Below, piece after piece: positions 14,621 through 22,812 of a stretch of 27,767 nt of DNA; position 1 is the first letter of the stretch, and each line of letters opens with the position of its first letter. Source of the DNA: an uncultured Oscillospiraceae bacterium (GTDB taxonomy: Bacteria; Bacillota; Clostridia; Oscillospirales; Oscillospiraceae); the NCBI GenBank assembly GCA_910579965.1, contig CAJTWF010000035.1, positions 1-27,767 on the forward strand, read 5' to 3'. The notes under the pieces are model-generated. The model was not told where the DNA came from. It saw only the letters and a program-made list of their open reading frames with translations, and made no database searches. The translations under genes were made by a program, and so were the position numbers.

Positions 14621-16096
14621 CTACCGGCCGTACATTTTGGTATAGCAGCGCAGCTTCTTGGCCAGGGCCGGACTGGCCTCTCCGGGGAGCAGACGCCAGC
14701 GCCAGTTGCCCCAGCCCGTGCCGGGGGTGTTCATCCGCCCCTCCGCGCCCAGGCCCAGGCAGTCCTGCATCTGCACCAGGAAGGTGTCCGCCACCGAGGA
14801 CATGCCCCCGCGGATCATGCCCCAGTGGAAGCCCTCCGCGTCGTTGAGGCCCAGGTATTTTCTGGCAAAGGTCACGTCCGCCCGGTCCGCCTGCCAGCGC
14901 CACTGCTCCACGGTCTCGTTGTCGTGGGTGCCCACGTAGCAGACGCAGTGGCGGTTATAGGTGTGGGGCAGGTAGTTGCTGGGCTCCCGGGCGTCAAAGG
15001 CGAACTCCAGCACCTTCATCCCGGGCAGGCCCGAGTCCTCCAGCAGCCGGCGGACCTCCGGCGTGAGAAAGCCCAGGTCCTCCGCGATGAAGGACAGGCC
15101 GGGGAACCAGCTGGTCAGGGTTCCCACCAGATCCATGCCCGGACCCTTCCGCCACCGGCCGCTTTTGGCGGTGTCCGCCCCGTAGGGCACGGCCCAGTAG
15201 CTCTCCAGGCCCCGGAAGTGGTCAATGCGGATGATGTCAAAGAGCCGGCCCGCGCCCTCCACCCGGCGGATCCACCAGCCGTACCCGTCGGCCTTCATCC
15301 GGTCATAGTCATAGAGGGGGTTGCCCCACAACTGGCCGTCGGCGCTGAAGTAGTCCGGCGGCACCCCGGAGACCTCCGTGGGCACGTTGCCCTCCCCCAG
15401 CTGGAAGAACTCCGGCTCCGCCCACACGTCGGCGGAGTCCATGGCCACGTAGATGGGCAGGTCCCCGATGATCCGGATGCCCAGGGAGTGGATGTACTCC
15501 CGCAGCGCGTCCCACTGCCGGAAAAAGAGGTACTGGAGGTAGGCGTAAAAGGCGATATCCTCCGCCAGCTCCTCTCTGGCCCGCTCCAGGGCCTCCGCCC
15601 GGCGCAGCCGCAGGTCCTCGTCCGGCCAGTCCAGCCAGCTCTTCATGCCGAAGCGGGCCTTGAGGGCCATGTAGAGGGCGTAGTTGTCCAGCCACTTGTT
15701 CTCGCGGCAAAAGGCCTCCACCGCCGCCCGGTCCCGGGGATAGCCGGCCTGGAAGGCCTTGCGCAGCAGTCCGAAGCGGGCGGCGTAGATCCTGCCGTAG
15801 TCCACATAGCGGCGCTGGCCGCCCCAGTCCTCCGCCTCCAGCTCCGAGGGGGAGAGGAGGCCGTCCTCCGCCAGGAGATCCAGGTCAATGAAGTAGGGGT
15901 TGCCGGCAAAGGTGGAGAAGCTCTGGTAGGGGCTGTCGCCGTAGCTGGTGGGGCCCAGGGGCAGCAGCTGCCAGTACTTCTGGCCGGCGGCCCGGAGGAA
16001 ATCGGCAAAGGCGTAGGCCTCCCGTCCCAGGGTGCCGATGCCGTAGGGGGAGGGGAGGGAGGAGATATGCATGAGGATACCGCTGTGGCGGTCCAT
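14621..16096 (-). CDS. malQ: 4-alpha-glucanotransferase (amylomaltase, GH77)
   Basis: 491 residues, normal for bacterial MalQ (EC 2.4.1.25). It transfers alpha-1,4-glucan segments between maltodextrins in the cytosol. The N-terminus has the family signature ISSLPSPYGIGTLG. The three catalytic acids are in place: nucleophile Asp292 in RIDHFRG, acid/base Glu339 in FIAEDLG, and Asp392 in GTHDNET. The C-terminal RMNTPGTGWGNWRWR is also diagnostic. The ATG at 16096 has only a weak AAAGAG-like SD. A promoter lies about 45 nt upstream. It is transcribed alone, away from the debranching enzyme gene at 20729, but both would work in glycogen or maltodextrin turnover. Confidence 0.96.
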   Translation of the reverse strand: MDRHSGILMHISSLPSPYGIGTLGREAYAFADFLRAAGQKYWQLLPLGPTSYGDSPYQSFSTFAGNPYFIDLDLLAEDGLLSPSELEAEDWGGQRRYVDYGRIYAARFGLLRKAFQAGYPRDRAAVEAFCRENKWLDNYALYMALKARFGMKSWLDWPDEDLRLRRAEALERAREELAEDIAFYAYLQYLFFRQWDALREYIHSLGIRIIGDLPIYVAMDSADVWAEPEFFQLGEGNVPTEVSGVPPDYFSADGQLWGNPLYDYDRMKADGYGWWIRRVEGAGRLFDIIRIDHFRGLESYWAVPYGADTAKSGRWRKGPGMDLVGTLTSWFPGLSFIAEDLGFLTPEVRRLLEDSGLPGMKVLEFAFDAREPSNYLPHTYNRHCVCYVGTHDNETVEQWRWQADRADVTFARKYLGLNDAEGFHWGMIRGGMSSVADTFLVQMQDCLGLGAEGRMNTPGTGWGNWRWRLLPGEASPALAKKLRCYTKMYGR

Positions 16097-16140
16097 AGTC
16101 CATCACTCTTTCTTTTCGGTTTTTGGCGGGGTTCCGCTCC

Positions 16141-16169
16141 ATCTTACCATCTGCGGCCGCCGCTGTAAA
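16141..16169 (-). promoter_or_regulatory. Promoter of malQ
   Basis: On the minus strand: TTTACA (16169-16164), a 17-nt spacer and TAAGAT (16146-16141). The leader to the ATG is about 37 nt. The spacer contains the palindrome GCGGCCGC. Confidence 0.7.
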
Positions 16170-16335
16170 GGGACAAAAGGGCGGCCGCACCGCTTTTTTC
16201 TCCCCCGGCCCCGGGAATTTTGGCACAGTGCATGGGGGCGGGTTTGACAAAAAACCGTGAAACTCCGAAAAAAGTGACCGCCCTCCGCGGGGCCATAACA
16301 GACAGGAAACCCGTGGGAGCACCGCAGGCGCAGGG

Positions 16336-16377
16336 TTTTACACATTATCCACATCGTTTTCCACATCGTTATGTCAA
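16336..16377 (+). repeat. Cluster of DnaA-box-like 12-bp repeats
   Basis: TTATCCACA at 16345-16353 is an exact consensus DnaA box. TTTTACACA (16336-16344) and TTTTCCACA (16357-16365) each differ at one position. The unit TTATCCACATCG is repeated as TTTTCCACATCG, and a decayed third unit, TTATGTCAACAT, follows. No dnaA, dnaN or rpmH is nearby, so I do not call an origin. A titration site, an iteron relic or chance are the options. Confidence 0.45.
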
Positions 16378-16447
16378 CATCTCCTGGCTGAAAAAGTTGG
16401 GAAATAGGGAAAACATTTGAAAAACCGGCTGAAAGAGAAGAGAATTT

Positions 16448-16630
16448 TTATTCGTCCGGCCCTGGGACGGGGGAGAACCGTCTGGGGGGCAGGGTTTTCA
16501 GGAGGCTCAGGGCGCAGGCCGCCGCAACCGCCAGCGGGGAGGCGCTCCACAGAATCCGGGCCCCCGCCGTCCGGACGGCGGCAAAGACGGCGTCCACAAT
16601 CATCTCCCGGGTGATGTGCGCTTTCGGCAT
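16448..16630 (-). pseudogene. Truncated TetR-like regulator fragment
   Basis: The 60-codon frame starts at ATG 16630 with GAGGG upstream. Its first 23 or so residues (MPKAHITREMIVDAVFAAVR) look like the first helix of a TetR-family DNA-binding domain. The expected helix-turn-helix never follows. Instead the frame runs through a hydrophobic stretch (PLAVAAACALSLL) and a Pro/Arg-rich tail to a stop at 16448-16450. This suggests that a deletion removed the rest of the gene. A MITE lies 40 bp upstream and may separate it from its promoter. A short functional membrane protein with a TetR-like N-terminus is the less likely alternative. Confidence 0.45.
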
Positions 16631-16670
16631 GACAGAGCGCCCTCTTTGCACGATAACATAAGCTGTATAA

Positions 16671-16907
16671 GAGCCTGTTTAGCATCTCCCCGCGCCTGTC
16701 TTGGCGGCGTATTTTCCGCCCTGACTTCGTTATAGATTCTGCAACGGCCCCATCGAGGGGCCGTGCAGAATTGAATTGTGCATGACCGCTCGATGCGGTC
16801 ATTGCACAATCGTTCCTTGCCATCCGTCAGGATGCCTGCGGATTTTTGCCTTGCAGGGCAAAAAATCCTCTCGCCAATCCAAACACGTTGAGATACTAAA
16901 CAGGCTC
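16671..16907. mobile_element. MITE, 237 bp, IS5-like ends
   Basis: Terminal inverted repeats: GAGCCTGTTTAGCATCTC at 16671-16688 and its complement with one mismatch at 16890-16907. Weaker matching continues inwards for about another 18 bp. A TAA duplication flanks both ends (668-670 and 908-910 of this kb). The inside has no transposase but three strong hairpins: ACGGCCCC/GGGGCCGT near 16743-16762, an ATTGTGCA-TGACCGC stem near 16776-16813, and GGATTTTTGCC/GGCAAAAAATCC near 16839-16868. The ends and TNA-type target fit IS5-family (IS427/IS1031-like) transposition in trans. Confidence 0.85.
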
Positions 16908-16974
16908 TAACGCAAATGAAAACGCTGGGGTCCAGCCGTGCCAACCCCCGGAGCAAAAATTGCCGGACCCGCTC

Positions 16975-17003
16975 TTGTAAACCGGAGATGTTTTTGGTAT
17001 ACT
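16975..17003 (+). promoter_or_regulatory. Promoter of the methionyl-tRNA synthetase gene
   Basis: TTGTAA (16975-16980), a 17-nt spacer and TATACT (16998-17003). The start would be near 17010, about 45 nt before the ATG. That is too short for a T-box leader, so tRNA-dependent attenuation is not used here. Confidence 0.75.
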
Positions 17004-17055
17004 ATGGACAATGTGTCCTTTTATGAGAAAGAATCCCAGTAAGGAGGTTTTCCCC

Positions 17056-19032
17056 ATGGAGAACAAGCGCTTTTACATTACCACCCCCATCTACTACCCC
17101 TCCAGCCGCTTCCACATCGGTCAGGCCTACTGCACCGTGGCCACCGACGCCATGGCCCGCTACAAGCGTCTGACCGGCTGCGAGGTCATGTTCCTCACCG
17201 GCACGGACGAGCACGGCCAGAAGATCGAGAACAAGGCCAGGGAGGCCGGAATCACGCCCCAGCAGTTCGTGGACAACATCGTCACCGCCCCGGGCGGCGT
17301 GCTGGATCTGTGGAAGCTGATGAACATCAGCTATGACCGCTTCATCCGCACCACCGACGGCTATCACGTCTCCGCCATCCAGAAGATCTTCAAGAAGATA
17401 TACGACAACGGCGACATCTACAAGGGCTCCTACAAGGGCAAGTACTGCACGCCCTGCGAGAGCTTCTGGACCGAGAGCCAGCTCAAGGACGGCAGGTGCC
17501 CCGACTGCGGCCGGGAGGTGGTGGACGCGGAGGAGGAGGCCTACTTCTTCCGTGCCTCCAAGTACGCGGACCGGGTCCGGGACCTGCTTTTGAACACCGA
17601 CTTCCTGGAGCCCAGAAGCCGGGTCAATGAGATGGTCAACAACTTCATCGACTGCGAGGGCGGATTGCAGGATCTGTGCGTATCCCGCACCAGCTTCACC
17701 TGGGGCGTTCCTGTGGACTTTGACCCGGGCCATGTGGTCTATGTGTGGCTGGACGCGCTGTTCAACTACATGACCGCCCTGGGGTATGAGAACGATCAGT
17801 ATGACGATCTGGAGAAGTTCTGGCCCGCGGACGTCCACTTCCTGGGCAAGGAGATCGTCCGGTTCCACGCCATCTACTGGCCCGCGTTCCTCATGAGCCT
17901 TAACCTGCCCCTGCCCAAGAAGGTCTACGGCCACGGCTGGCTCAACTTCAACGGCGACAAGATGAGCAAGTCCAAGGGCAACGTGGTGGACCCCTACCTG
18001 CTCTCGGAGCGGTACGGCGTGGACGCGCTGCGGTTCTTCCTGCTGCGCACCTTCCCCTTCGGCTCCGACGGCAACTTCACCAACGAGCTGCTCATCCAGA
18101 CCATCAACGTGGACCTTGCCAACGACCTGGGCAACCTGGTCTCCCGCACCACCGCCATGGCGGAGAAGTATTTTGGCGGCGCTCTGCCTGCGGACCAGCG
18201 GGAGGACGCCGGGCTGGACGAGAGCCTCATCTCCCTGGTCTCCGGCCTCCGGGACCGCTATGAGGCCCAGATGGAGAAGTTCCAGTTCCAGAACGCCCTG
18301 GAGGAGATCTTCAAGGTGATCCAGCGGGCCAACAAGTATATTGACGAGAACGCCCCGTGGGCGCTTGCCAAGGACATGGAGGCCAACGGGGCCCGGCTGG
18401 CCCGGGTTCTCTACAACCTGCTGGAGACGGTGCGGGTCTGCACCATCCTGCTGACCCCCTTCATGCCCGAGAGCTGCGGGAAGATCTTCGGCCAGACCGG
18501 CGCGGACAGCGTCTGCCAGAGCTGGGAGAGCGCCGCCAGGTGGGGCGCGCTGCCGGCCGGCGCGACGGTCCGCAAGGGGGAGAATCTGTTCCCCCGCATC
18601 GACATGGCCAAGGAGCTGGAGGAGCTGGACCGGATCATGGAGGAGGCCAAAAGGGCCGCCCTGCCGGCGGTGGAGATCGAGCCCCAGGCGGAGGAGACGG
18701 TGGACTTTGACACCTTCTGCAAGTCGGACTTCCGGGCGGTGAAGGTGAAGGACTGCCAGAAGGTGAAGAAGTCCGACAAGCTTCTGCGCTTCACCCTGGA
18801 CGACGGCACGGGCACGGACCGGCAGATCCTCTCCGGCATTGCCAAGTGGTACGCCCCCGGGGACCTGCTGGGCAAGACCCTGGTGGCGGTTGTGAACCTG
18901 CCGCCCCGGAAGATGATGGGCCTGGAGAGCTGCGGTATGCTGATTTCCGCCGTCCACACGGAGCACGGCGAGGAGCAGCTCAATCTGCTGATGGTGGACG
19001 ACAGGATCCCCGCCGGGGCGAAGCTGTGCTAG
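17056..19032 (+). CDS. metG: Methionine--tRNA ligase with C-terminal tRNA-binding domain
   Basis: 658 residues, a class I synthetase that charges tRNA-Met. The start ATG has a full AAGGAGG SD 8 nt upstream; an in-frame ATG at 17023 is rejected for lack of one. The N-terminal Rossmann fold carries the HIGH-motif position as HIGQ (20-23), so the last His is Gln. KMSKS is intact at 302-306. A zinc knuckle has CTPC (131-134) and CPDC (148-151). An anticodon-binding helical domain follows. Residues about 550-658 form the EMAP-II/Trbp111-like OB domain that improves tRNA binding. The Gln variant sits in an otherwise well-conserved protein and so is probably functional. The ProRS gene follows after an AT-rich palindrome. 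Confidence 0.96.
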   Translation: MENKRFYITTPIYYPSSRFHIGQAYCTVATDAMARYKRLTGCEVMFLTGTDEHGQKIENKAREAGITPQQFVDNIVTAPGGVLDLWKLMNISYDRFIRTTDGYHVSAIQKIFKKIYDNGDIYKGSYKGKYCTPCESFWTESQLKDGRCPDCGREVVDAEEEAYFFRASKYADRVRDLLLNTDFLEPRSRVNEMVNNFIDCEGGLQDLCVSRTSFTWGVPVDFDPGHVVYVWLDALFNYMTALGYENDQYDDLEKFWPADVHFLGKEIVRFHAIYWPAFLMSLNLPLPKKVYGHGWLNFNGDKMSKSKGNVVDPYLLSERYGVDALRFFLLRTFPFGSDGNFTNELLIQTINVDLANDLGNLVSRTTAMAEKYFGGALPADQREDAGLDESLISLVSGLRDRYEAQMEKFQFQNALEEIFKVIQRANKYIDENAPWALAKDMEANGARLARVLYNLLETVRVCTILLTPFMPESCGKIFGQTGADSVCQSWESAARWGALPAGATVRKGENLFPRIDMAKELEELDRIMEEAKRAALPAVEIEPQAEETVDFDTFCKSDFRAVKVKDCQKVKKSDKLLRFTLDDGTGTDRQILSGIAKWYAPGDLLGKTLVAVVNLPPRKMMGLESCGMLISAVHTEHGEEQLNLLMVDDRIPAGAKLC

Positions 19033-19072
19033 CGGGATAGAGGCTCCGGCAGTCTCGATACCCACGGTTAGA

Positions 19073-19114
19073 GTTTTTCTTTTGCTTCTTTTCTTTGCTC
19101 ACAAAGAAAAGAAG
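19073..19114 (-). repeat. AT-rich palindromic repeat, copy 4 (inverted)
   Basis: A perfect 13-bp inverted repeat (CTTCTTTTCTTTG, 19085-19097, with 19102-19114; loop CTCA) is preceded by GAGTTTTTCTTTTG. It matches the copy at 772-818 at almost every position, though 18 kb away. It separates the MetRS and ProRS genes. Confidence 0.75.
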
Positions 19115-19151
19115 AGAAAAAAGTCAAATATAATTTAGGAGTTGAATCGTT

Positions 19152-20594
19152 ATGGCAAAGGATCAGAGACAGGTGGACGCGATCACCGCCAGGGACGTTG
19201 ATTTTGCCCAGTGGTTCACCGACGTGTGCAGGAAGGCGGAGCTCATCGACTACTCCAGCGTCAAGGGTATGTTCATCTACCGGCCCTACGGCTACGCCAT
19301 CTGGGAGAACATGCAGAAGGAGCTGGACCGCCAGTTCAAGGCCACGGGCCACGAGAACGTGGCCATGCCCATGCTCATCCCCGAGAGCCTGCTCCAGAAG
19401 GAGAAGGACCACGTGGAGGGCTTTGCCCCCGAGTGCGCCTGGGTCACCTGCGGCGGCAGCGAGAAGCTGGAGGAGCGCTACTGCATCCGTCCCACCAGCG
19501 AGACCCTCTTCTGCGAGCACTACAAGAATATCATCCACTCCCACCGGGACCTGCCCAAGCTGTACAACCAGTGGTGCAGTGTCCTGCGCTGGGAGAAGAC
19601 CAGCCGCCCCTTCCTGCGCCACCGTGAGTTTCTGTGGCAGGAGGGCCACACCATGCACGCCACGGAGGAGGAGGCCCGGGAGGAGACCACCCGGATGCTG
19701 AACATCTACGCCGACTTCTGCGAGAACTATCTTGCTATGCCCGTCACCCGGGGCCGGAAGACGGACAAGGAGAAGTTCAACGGCGCGGAGGAGACCTACT
19801 GCGTGGAGTGCATGATGCACGACCGCAAGGCCCTCCAGGCCGGCACCAGCCACTTCTTTGGCGACGGCTTCTCCAGGGCCTTCGACATCACCTTCACCGG
19901 CGCGGATAACCAGCTCCACCACCCCTTCCAGACCAGCTGGGGCGTGTCCACCCGTCTTATCGGCGGCATCATCATGACCCACGGCGACGACAACGGCCTG
20001 GTGCTGCCCCCCCGGGTGGCCCCCATCCAGACGGTGGTGCTGCCCATCGCCATGCACAAGGGCGGCGTGCTGGAGAAGGCCCGGGAGCTCAGGGACCGCC
20101 TGGAGGCCGCCGGCGTCCGGGTGAAGCTGGACGACAGCGACAAGGCCCCGGGCTGGAAGTTCGCCGAGTACGAGATGCGGGGCGTGCCCCTGCGGGTGGA
20201 GATCGGCCCCAAGGACATGGAAAAGGACCAGTGCTGCATCGCCCGCCGGGACACCGGGGAGAAGACCTTCGTGCCCCTGGCGGAGCTGGAGGATACCGTG
20301 GCAAAGCTGCTGGACAGGATCCACGACAACATGTTCGCCATGGCGAAGAAGAACCTGGAGGACAACACCTTCACCGCCGAAACCTGGGAGCAGGTGAAGG
20401 AGCTGGTGGAGAAGAACGGCGGCGGCTTCGTCCACACCAAGTGGTGCGGCGCCCTGGAGTGCGAGATTGCCATGAAGGAGAAGGCCGGCGTCACCAGCCG
20501 GTGCATGCCCCTCCGGCAGTCCGGCGAGACCGGCAGGTGCCCTGTGTGCGGCAAGGAGTGCGCCACGGACATCATCTGGGGCGTGGCGTATTAA
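19152..20594 (+). CDS. proS: Proline--tRNA ligase, archaeal/eukaryotic type (type 3)
   Basis: 480 residues, a class II synthetase charging tRNA-Pro. Motif 2 is seen in LRWEKTSRPFLRHREFLWQE. Motif 3 is GIIMTHGDDNGLVLPPRVAP. The anticodon-binding domain follows. A C-terminal zinc domain has Cys432, Cys437, Cys463 and Cys466. The end, IIWGVAY, is typical of this type. The editing insertion (INS) found between motifs 2 and 3 of common bacterial ProRS is absent, so Ala-tRNA-Pro clearance would need a separate protein. This type occurs in many Clostridia. AGGAG lies 10 nt before the ATG. The gene is flanked on both sides by members of the AT-rich palindrome family. Confidence 0.96.
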   Translation: MAKDQRQVDAITARDVDFAQWFTDVCRKAELIDYSSVKGMFIYRPYGYAIWENMQKELDRQFKATGHENVAMPMLIPESLLQKEKDHVEGFAPECAWVTCGGSEKLEERYCIRPTSETLFCEHYKNIIHSHRDLPKLYNQWCSVLRWEKTSRPFLRHREFLWQEGHTMHATEEEAREETTRMLNIYADFCENYLAMPVTRGRKTDKEKFNGAEETYCVECMMHDRKALQAGTSHFFGDGFSRAFDITFTGADNQLHHPFQTSWGVSTRLIGGIIMTHGDDNGLVLPPRVAPIQTVVLPIAMHKGGVLEKARELRDRLEAAGVRVKLDDSDKAPGWKFAEYEMRGVPLRVEIGPKDMEKDQCCIARRDTGEKTFVPLAELEDTVAKLLDRIHDNMFAMAKKNLEDNTFTAETWEQVKELVEKNGGGFVHTKWCGALECEIAMKEKAGVTSRCMPLRQSGETGRCPVCGKECATDIIWGVAY

Positions 20595-20616
20595 AGGGGT
20601 TTTCTTCTTTTCCCTC

Positions 20617-20669
20617 TTTTTCTCTTCTTTTTCTTTTTGAAAAAAGAAAAAGAAGCAAAAAGAAAAACT
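20617..20669 (+). repeat. AT-rich palindromic repeat, copy 5
   Basis: A perfect 15-bp inverted repeat (CTTCTTTTTCTTTTT, 20624-20638, with 20641-20655) is followed by CAAAAAGAAAAAC, the family tail. It lies between the ProRS and debranching enzyme genes, in the orientation opposite to copy 4. Confidence 0.75.
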
Positions 20670-20728
20670 TTTTCGCCAAACTTCGTTTGGCGTGCCGCCC
20701 ATGACGAAAAAAAGCCGGAGGAGCGTCT

Positions 20729-22807
20729 ATGGAAAGAGAGAAGTCCATCCTGCCAAGAACCATACACATGGTGCCCATGGACGAGATCAACGGGTTCTCC
20801 GTCCGTCCCGGGTACTATGAGATCAACGGGGCCACCGCCATCCCCGGCGGGGTCAACTTTACTGTATACTCCCACGGGGCCTCCTCTGTGGAGCTGCTGC
20901 TGTTCCACCGGGAGGCTGAGGAGCCCTTCGCCGTGCTGCCCTTCCCCCAGCACTACCGCATCGGCAACGTCTACTCCATGATCGTCTTCAAGCTGAACAT
21001 TGAGGAGTTTGAGTACGCCTACCGGGTGGACGGACCCTATGCGCCGGACAAGGGCCTCATCTTTGACCGCACCAAGTACCTGCTGGACCCCTACGCCAAA
21101 GCGGTGACGGGCCAGAGCCGGTGGGGCTGCACCTCCCCCCAGGGCCAGCACTACAAGGCCCGGGTGGTGAAGGACGACTTCGACTGGGGGGATCTCCGCC
21201 AGCCCCTGATCCCCATGGAGGACCTTATCATCTACGAGCTCCATGTCCGGGGCTTCACCCGCCACGCCTCCTCCGGCGTCCAGTACCCGGGCACCTTCGC
21301 CGGGCTCATGGAGAAGCTCCCCTACCTCAAGAGCCTGGGGGTCAACGCCCTGGAGCTGATGCCCATCTTTGAGTTCGACGAGATGCAGGACTACCGGGAG
21401 GTGGACGGGGAGAAGCTCTGCAACTACTGGGGCTACAACACGGTCAGCTTCTTCGCCCCCAACACCAGCTACGCCGCCAGCACCGAGTACAACCGGGAGG
21501 GCAACGAGCTGAAAATGCTCATCCAGGCCTGCAAGCGGGAGGGGCTGGAGGTGTATCTGGACGTGGTGTTCAACCACACCGCCGAGGGCAACGAGCGGGG
21601 CCCCTTCTTCTCCTTCAAGGGCTTCGACAACAATATCTACTACATGCTCACCCCGGACGGGAAGTACTACAACTTCAGCGGCTGCGGCAACACCCTCAAC
21701 TGCAACCACCCCATGGTCCACCAGATGATTATGAACTGCCTGCGCTACTGGGTGACCACCTACCGGGTGGACGGGTTCCGGTTCGATCTGGCCTCCATCC
21801 TGGGCCGCAACGAGGACGGCTCCCCCATGAACAAGCCGCCCCTGCTCCAGGCCATGGCCTTTGACCCCATCCTGGGGGACGTGAAGCTGATCGCAGAGGC
21901 ATGGGACGCCGGCGGGCTCTACCAGGTGGGCTCCTTCCCGGCCTGGAACCGCTGGGCGGAGTGGAACGGGCGGTACCGGGACGATCTGCGCCGCTACCTC
22001 AAGGGGGACGAGGGCTGCGCCCAGGCGGCGGCCCTGCGGATCGTGGGCAGCCGGGACATCTACGAGCCGGACAAGCGGAAAAACGCCTCCGTCAACTTCA
22101 TCACCTGCCACGACGGCTTCACCCTCTGGGACCTGTTCTCCTACAACGAGAAGCACAACCTGAAAAACGGCTGGAACAACACCGACGGGGCCAACGACAA
22201 CAACAGCTGGAACTGCGGCGTGGAGGGGCCCACCACGGACGCCTCCGTCAACGCCCTGCGCCGGCGGATGGTGCGCAACGCCTTTGCCCTGCTCATGTGC
22301 TCCCGGGGGATCCCCATGTTCCTGGCCGGGGACGAGTTCGGCAACACCCAGTTCGGCAACAACAACGCCTACTGTCAGGACAACATCACCTCCTGGCTGG
22401 ACTGGACCCTGCTGGAGAAGAACCGGGACCTCTTCCGCTTCTTCCAGTACATGATCCGCTTCCGCAAGGACCACCGCATTCTGCGCGCCAACGTCAGCGG
22501 CGGCTGCTGCGGCTTCCCGGACGTGAGCTTCCACGGCGTGACCCCCTGGCGGGAGGGCTTTGAGGGCCACGAGCACTACGTGGGGGTCATGTTCGCCGGC
22601 GGCGAGCAGGGGGCGGGGCCCCAGGTGATCTACGTGGCCTCCAACGCCTACTGGGAGCCCCTGGAGGTTGCGCTGCCGGCGCTGCCGGCCTCCATGTGCT
22701 GGACCCTGGCCGCGGACACCTGGGACGAGACCCCCAGCCCGCGCCGCCACGAGGGCAGCCGCTTCACCATCCGGCCCAGGAGCGTCATGGTGTTTCTGGG
22801 GAGATAG
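20729..22807 (+). CDS. glgX: Glycogen debranching enzyme / isoamylase family (GlgX-like, GH13)
   Basis: 692 residues. A CBM48-type N-terminal domain (about 25-150; GGVNFTVYSHGASSVELLLF) is followed by a GH13 barrel. Catalytic residues are visible: nucleophile Asp353 in VDGFRFDLAS, acid/base Glu390 in LIAEAWDAGG, and Asp462 in ITCHDGFTLWD. The family marker SYNEKHNLKNGWNN is characteristic of GlgX/TreX-type debranching enzymes. The enzyme would cut alpha-1,6 branches of glycogen or limit dextrins in the cytosol, supplying linear chains to MalQ. GGAGGAG lies 5 nt before the ATG. The next gene starts 5 nt after the stop, so the two are likely co-transcribed. Confidence 0.93.
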   Translation: MEREKSILPRTIHMVPMDEINGFSVRPGYYEINGATAIPGGVNFTVYSHGASSVELLLFHREAEEPFAVLPFPQHYRIGNVYSMIVFKLNIEEFEYAYRVDGPYAPDKGLIFDRTKYLLDPYAKAVTGQSRWGCTSPQGQHYKARVVKDDFDWGDLRQPLIPMEDLIIYELHVRGFTRHASSGVQYPGTFAGLMEKLPYLKSLGVNALELMPIFEFDEMQDYREVDGEKLCNYWGYNTVSFFAPNTSYAASTEYNREGNELKMLIQACKREGLEVYLDVVFNHTAEGNERGPFFSFKGFDNNIYYMLTPDGKYYNFSGCGNTLNCNHPMVHQMIMNCLRYWVTTYRVDGFRFDLASILGRNEDGSPMNKPPLLQAMAFDPILGDVKLIAEAWDAGGLYQVGSFPAWNRWAEWNGRYRDDLRRYLKGDEGCAQAAALRIVGSRDIYEPDKRKNASVNFITCHDGFTLWDLFSYNEKHNLKNGWNNTDGANDNNSWNCGVEGPTTDASVNALRRRMVRNAFALLMCSRGIPMFLAGDEFGNTQFGNNNAYCQDNITSWLDWTLLEKNRDLFRFFQYMIRFRKDHRILRANVSGGCCGFPDVSFHGVTPWREGFEGHEHYVGVMFAGGEQGAGPQVIYVASNAYWEPLEVALPALPASMCWTLAADTWDETPSPRRHEGSRFTIRPRSVMVFLGR

Positions 22808-22812
22808 GGCCG

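Noticed and set aside
16600..16956. 118-codon minus-strand frame across the MITE
   Set aside because: It spans the whole MITE including both terminal repeats and hairpins, has no SD and resembles no protein family; it is a by-product of the repeat sequence.
16911..17055. T-box or riboswitch before the MetRS gene
   Set aside because: The promoter at 16975-17003 leaves only about 45 nt of leader, and no T-box sequence is present.
19106..19134. TATAAT at 19129-19134 as the ProRS promoter
   Set aside because: At 17 nt upstream there is only GAAAAG, within the palindrome, and the start would leave almost no leader before the SD. Chance in an AT-rich repeat is more likely.
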